Assembly (NCBI GenBank): GCA_003131945.1 | Contig: PKWD01000218.1 | Coordinates: 6,421 to 14,464 of the forward strand | Source: Acidimicrobiaceae bacterium | Lineage (GTDB): Bacteria; Actinomycetota; Acidimicrobiia; Acidimicrobiales; UBA8190 | Length of the DNA: 8,044 nucleotides | Direction of reading: 5' to 3' | Shown: positions 5,180 to 8,044 of the stretch, in pieces | Layout of the letters: each line of letters starts with the position of its first letter | Position numbering within the stretch: position 1 is the first letter of the stretch | Program-made: the position numbers and the translations under genes | The notes under the pieces: generated by a model | Seen by the model: only the letters and a program-made list of their open reading frames with translations | Told to the model about the DNA's origin: nothing | The model's database searches: none

Positions 5180-6001
5180 TCAGGCCCGGCGGCGGTACTG
5201 CCACACGGCCAGCGGGACGAAGACGATCAGTAACCCGGCGCACCACAACAGCGCCTGAAAGACGGCAGTGGCCGTCGGGCCGCCCTCCATCAGGGTGCGG
5301 GTGGCGGTGATGACGACGCCGATGGGCTGATGGGTGGCGAAGTCCCGCAGCCACCCGGGCAGGGTGTTCACCCCCACGAAGGCGGGCGAGGCGAAGACCA
5401 GCGGGAACAGGATCGGGAAGGCCATCACCTGCGCCGTTTCGCTGTTGGGAGCGGACAGGCCGATCACGGCGAACCCCCAGGACATGGCGTAGGCGAAGAG
5501 CAGGATCACGACGACGCCGGCCAGAAAAGCGGGCACACCGGCGCCGATCCGGAAGCCCACGGCATAGCCGATACCGGTGATGACCCCCACCACGAAGATG
5601 TTGCGACAGAGGTCGGCCGTCGTGCGTCCGGTGAGCACCGCCGAGCGGGCCATGGGCAGCGCCCGGAAACGTTCGAGGAGCCCCTTCTGGAGATCCTCGG
5701 CCAGGCCCACCGCCGTGGAGATGGAGCCGAAGGCCACGCTCTGGACGAAGATCCCGGCCATCAGGTAATCGACGTACGGTCCGCCGCTCGGGGGACGGAT
5801 GGCTCCGCCGAAGACGTAGCGGAACAGCAGGACGAACATGACGGGCTGGACGCTCGAGAAGAACAGCGCCTCCGGGATCCGGGTCAAGGCGATCAGGTTG
5901 CGCTCAGTGATGACGAGAATGTCCTTGAAGGCGCGCCACGGAGTCGTTTGCGCCCGGGCGGTCGGTGCCGGCGCCGCTATCGCCACTGTCGCTGTGCTCA
6001 T
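5180..6001 (-). CDS. ABC-2 type exporter permease, DrrB-like
   Basis: The 273-residue integral membrane protein has about six predicted spans, near residues 45-65, 80-100, 131-152, 157-180, 190-211 and 247-267. That is the ABC-2/DrrB arrangement. The cytoplasmic N-terminal helix ITERNLIALTRIPEALFF (31-48) and the intracellular loop EDLQKGLLERFRALPMARSA (102-121) are hallmark DrrB-family segments; that loop contacts the ATPase. It pairs with the ATP-binding protein encoded just upstream: ATG at 6001 overlaps the ATPase stop as ATGA, which implies translational coupling and a 1:1 complex. Members export drugs such as daunorubicin, glycolipids or other hydrophobic compounds; the substrate here cannot be inferred. 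It converges on the Pro-rich membrane protein gene with a 39-base gap that holds only a CTGAC/GTCAG inverted pair and no strong terminator. Confidence 0.9.
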   Translation of the reverse strand: MSTATVAIAAPAPTARAQTTPWRAFKDILVITERNLIALTRIPEALFFSSVQPVMFVLLFRYVFGGAIRPPSGGPYVDYLMAGIFVQSVAFGSISTAVGLAEDLQKGLLERFRALPMARSAVLTGRTTADLCRNIFVVGVITGIGYAVGFRIGAGVPAFLAGVVVILLFAYAMSWGFAVIGLSAPNSETAQVMAFPILFPLVFASPAFVGVNTLPGWLRDFATHQPIGVVITATRTLMEGGPTATAVFQALLWCAGLLIVFVPLAVWQYRRRA

Positions 6002-6993
6002 CGCCTGCCCTTCGCTTGGGTTGCCATCTCAGCCGAAGCCTCGGCCTCAGTGACGCCGTGGCCGGTCAATGCGAGGAAGACGTCGTCCAGGCTCGGCTCG
6101 CGCATGGCGAGGGTCGCCGGCACGAGGCCGGCCTCGTCGAGCAGGACGAGGGCTTCGGTCACCATGCGTGCGCCGCCGTCGAGGGCCAGTTCGACCACAG
6201 TGCCCTGCAAGACGGGCTCCCGTTGGAACCGGCGGGCGAGCTCGGAGAGGATGCCGGCGGCCTGGCGCGCCCGCTCGACGTCTCCCATGTCCATGTCGAG
6301 GACCGTGGCGCCCAGATTCGCCTTCAGCTCTGCCGAGGTCCCCTCGGCGATCACCCGACCGTGGTCGACGACAACAAGCCGATCGGCCAGCCGGTCGGCC
6401 TCTTCCAGGTACTGCGTTGTCAGGAGCACGGTCGCGCCGGCCTCTGTCAGCTCCTCGATCACCGCCCACAACGCCATCCGGCTGTATGGGTCGAGCCCCG
6501 TCGTCGGTTCGTCGAGGAAGAGGACCGGCGGGCGGTCCACCAGGGCGGCGGCCAGGTCGAGGCGGCGGCGCATGCCTCCTGAGTAGGTCTTGACGGCCCG
6601 GTTGGCGGCGTCTGTCAACTCGAAGCGTTCGAGCAGGTCGTCGGCGCGCTGGTTGGCGACTTTCCGCGAGAGGTGGGTCAGCTGGCCGATCAGTCGGACG
6701 TTCTCCCTCCCAGTCAGGTTCTCGTCCACGGCGGCGTACTGGCCGGCAAGCCCGATGGAAGCTCGGACGAGGCTCGACTCCCGGACGACGTCGTGACCGA
6801 GGACGGTGGCGCTCCCGGAGTCCGGCCGCAGGATCGTCGTGAGGATGCGGACTGCCGTCGTCTTGCCGGCGCCGTTCGGTCCGAGCAGCCCGAACACGGT
6901 GCCGGACTCCACTGCGAGCGACACGCCGTCGAGTGCCGTGATGCCACCCTTGAAGACCTTGACCAGGTCATGTGCTTCGATGGCGTGGACCAT
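5998..6993 (-). CDS. ABC exporter ATP-binding subunit, DrrA-like
   Basis: The 331-residue protein is a complete nucleotide-binding subunit of the DrrA family. Walker A is GPNGAGKTT (38-46), the Q-loop glutamine is Q85 in GLAGQYAAVD, the ABC signature is YSGGMRRRLD (137-146), Walker B is VLFLDEPTTGLDP (157-169), and the switch position is Q194 in TTQYLEEAD rather than His, as is usual in DrrA. The extra C-terminal domain (about 225-312) ends in REPSLDDVFLALTGH, a family hallmark. It powers the DrrB-like permease encoded immediately downstream with a 4-base overlap. ATG 6993 is preceded by GAGG 6 bases upstream, a proper Shine-Dalgarno, unlike the leaderless-looking genes nearby. No regulator gene is adjacent; the ~215-base divergent gap to PPK2 should hold its promoter, but no clear -10/-35 pair was seen. 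Confidence 0.95.
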   Translation of the reverse strand: MVHAIEAHDLVKVFKGGITALDGVSLAVESGTVFGLLGPNGAGKTTAVRILTTILRPDSGSATVLGHDVVRESSLVRASIGLAGQYAAVDENLTGRENVRLIGQLTHLSRKVANQRADDLLERFELTDAANRAVKTYSGGMRRRLDLAAALVDRPPVLFLDEPTTGLDPYSRMALWAVIEELTEAGATVLLTTQYLEEADRLADRLVVVDHGRVIAEGTSAELKANLGATVLDMDMGDVERARQAAGILSELARRFQREPVLQGTVVELALDGGARMVTEALVLLDEAGLVPATLAMREPSLDDVFLALTGHGVTEAEASAEMATQAKGRR

Positions 6994-6997
6994 GTCG

Positions 6998-7003
6998 TTC
7001 CTC
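6998..7003 (-). promoter_or_regulatory. Ribosome-binding site GAGGAA for the DrrA-like gene
   Basis: On the minus strand GAGG is followed by AACGAC and then ATG at 6993, a 6-base spacing within the usual range. It fixes the start and shows that this operon has a leader, unlike several other genes in the window. Confidence 0.6.
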
Positions 7004-7194
7004 GGAGGGCGTTCGGCGGGCGAAAACGGAGAACTTTCGGCTTAACACATGTCTACCTGCCGGGCGGCAGATTCATGGCCTGTTGGCGTCGGTTCGAACG
7101 CCTCGGAGTCGCTGTGAGGTCATGGCACCCGTCGATGGCCTGAGCCGGAGCGAGAGATGCTGGCACGTTGGTCAGACGGACGACGGCTATCTGT

Positions 7195-7200
7195 GGTGGG
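7195..7200 (+). promoter_or_regulatory. Candidate ribosome-binding site GGTGGG for PPK2
   Basis: GGTGGG lies 8 bases before ATG 7209. It is an imperfect anti-Shine-Dalgarno match but supports this start over the in-frame ATG at 7122. Confidence 0.4.
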
Positions 7201-7208
7201 ATCGCGGG

Positions 7209-8044
7209 ATGACTGTGCCGTTTCTCGTCCGACCGGGTCAGCCAGCGGAGCTCAACAGCAGGACACCCGGCTCCACCGCAGGCGCCCCCGGCGGCAAGCG
7301 CGAGACCGTGGCGGCATTCGCCAAGCAGCACGCGCAGCTGGGCGCGCTCCACGGCAAGCTGTTCGCCGAGAAGCAGCAGTCGCTGCTCGTTGTCCTACAG
7401 GGCATCGACACCTCGGGCAAGGACGGCACGATCCGTCACGTGTTCGGCGGACTGGATCCTTCCGCGGCCTGGGTGGCCGCCTTCGGCGTGCCCACTTACG
7501 TGGAGCTGGCCCACGACTGCCTGTGGCGAGTGCACCAGCAAGCGCCACGAACAGGAGAGATCGTGATCTTCAACCGCTCCCACTACGAGGACGTGCTGGT
7601 CGTGCGCGTTCACGACCTGGTGCCGAAGGAGCTGTGGTCGAAACGTTACGCGCGGATCGTCGACTTCGAGAAGAATTTGGCGCAGAACGACACCCAAATC
7701 TTGAAATTCTTCCTTCACATCAGCCCCGAGGAGCAGCTGCGTCGCTTCAAGCAGCGTCTCGAGGATCCGACGCGTCAGTGGAAGATCGCCGAAAGCGACT
7801 ACAGCGAACGCGGCTACTGGAATGACTATATGCGCGCTTACGAAGCGGCGCTCGAGAAGACGAGCACCGAGCGCGCTCCCTGGTTCATCATTCCCAGCGA
7901 CCACAAGTGGTTTCGCAACCTGGCGGTCTCGACGATCATCGTCGACACGCTGGAGGCGCTGCACATGCACGTCCCGCAGCCGCACGTCAACCTGGCCGAT
8001 ATCGCCCGCAAGTATCACGCCGCCGACGCGAAGGGTTCGCTCGG
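7209..8044 (+). CDS. ppk2: Polyphosphate kinase 2 (PPK2), class III-like; C-terminus beyond the window
   Basis: The reading frame gives 278 residues with no stop before the edge. PPK2 uses polyphosphate to phosphorylate nucleotides. Walker A is GIDTSGKDG (65-73), preceded by LLVVLQ. The lid/Walker B block IFNRSHYEDVLVVRVH (120-135) has the NRSHYEDVL form typical of class III enzymes, which by family knowledge can take AMP through ADP to ATP. ILKFFLHISPEEQLRRF (164-180), TSTERAPWFIIPSDHKWFRN (218-237) and VDTLEAL (245-251) complete the fold. Length already equals the usual ~270-300 residues, so only a short tail is missing. ATG 7209 is preferred because the N-terminus (PFLVRPGQPAEL, then STAGAPGGK) matches the family's usual beginning; ATG 7122 would add 29 atypical residues. 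It diverges from the DrrAB-type operon and shows no functional link to it. Confidence 0.93.
   Translation, partial: MTVPFLVRPGQPAELNSRTPGSTAGAPGGKRETVAAFAKQHAQLGALHGKLFAEKQQSLLVVLQGIDTSGKDGTIRHVFGGLDPSAAWVAAFGVPTYVELAHDCLWRVHQQAPRTGEIVIFNRSHYEDVLVVRVHDLVPKELWSKRYARIVDFEKNLAQNDTQILKFFLHISPEEQLRRFKQRLEDPTRQWKIAESDYSERGYWNDYMRAYEAALEKTSTERAPWFIIPSDHKWFRNLAVSTIIVDTLEALHMHVPQPHVNLADIARKYHAADAKGSL

Noticed and set aside
5330..6586. A 418-codon plus-strand open frame across the exporter genes
   Set aside because: It is antisense to the DrrA/DrrB-like pair, which carries complete Walker and signature motifs. The plus-strand translation is low-complexity Arg/Gly/Ser without any recognisable fold.
7122..7208. 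An upstream in-frame ATG extension of PPK2 by 29 residues
   Set aside because: The added residues do not resemble PPK2 N-termini. A possible GAGG sits only 2 bases before this ATG, whereas ATG 7209 has GGTGGG at 8 bases and begins at the usual family N-terminus.
7157..7825. A 222-codon plus-strand open frame in the right end
   Set aside because: It is out of frame with the PPK2 coding sequence that starts at 7209 and runs off the edge; PPK2 motifs occur only in the other frame. The minus-strand frame at 7395-8018 is likewise a shadow.

Overview
The window is GC-rich, shows actinobacterial-type gene starts, and carries seven complete genes plus one partial gene at each end. TANNNT (-10-like) hexamers sit about 6-9 bases before several start codons and leave no room for a leader. 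The gene families (DUF7064-like lipocalin-fold protein, DrrAB exporter, class III-like PPK2, Pro-rich single-pass membrane protein) also fit a high-GC actinomycete, perhaps Acidimicrobiia-like. That placement is inference.

Layout, left to right. (1) The first codons of a minus-strand gene, probably an aminoglycoside-phosphotransferase-fold protein (1-73), diverge from a plus-strand 336-residue AttH/CrtC-like protein of unknown function (172-1182). (2) A 355-residue fusion follows (1233-2300): an N-terminal class I SAM methyltransferase domain joined to a complete C-terminal Mug-type mismatch-specific uracil/thymine-DNA glycosylase. (3) A 205-base intergenic segment holds a 7-base triplication and a ~30-base tandem repeat with palindromic cores. 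(4) A free-standing class I methyltransferase (2506-3405). (5) A small ArsR-type winged-helix regulator (3467-3802) whose stop codon lies inside a strong hairpin. (6) A protein with a Pro-rich N-terminus, one membrane span and a ~250-residue outer domain (3941-5140). (7) Convergent to it, on the minus strand, a translationally coupled DrrA/DrrB-type ABC exporter (6993 down to 5180). (8) Divergent from the exporter, a polyphosphate kinase 2 gene of the class III type that runs off the right edge (7209-8044).

The window does not read as a single pathway. It looks like short chromosomal transcription units, several apparently with their own promoter. The most unusual item is the methyltransferase-glycosylase fusion and the repeat block just behind it. 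No tRNA, rRNA, CRISPR array, transposase or attachment site was recognised. No gap without a gene exceeds about 215 bases. The longest, 6994-7208, is the divergent promoter region between the exporter and PPK2; apart from the two ribosome-binding sites it shows only a short CTGCC/GGCAG hairpin (7057-7070).
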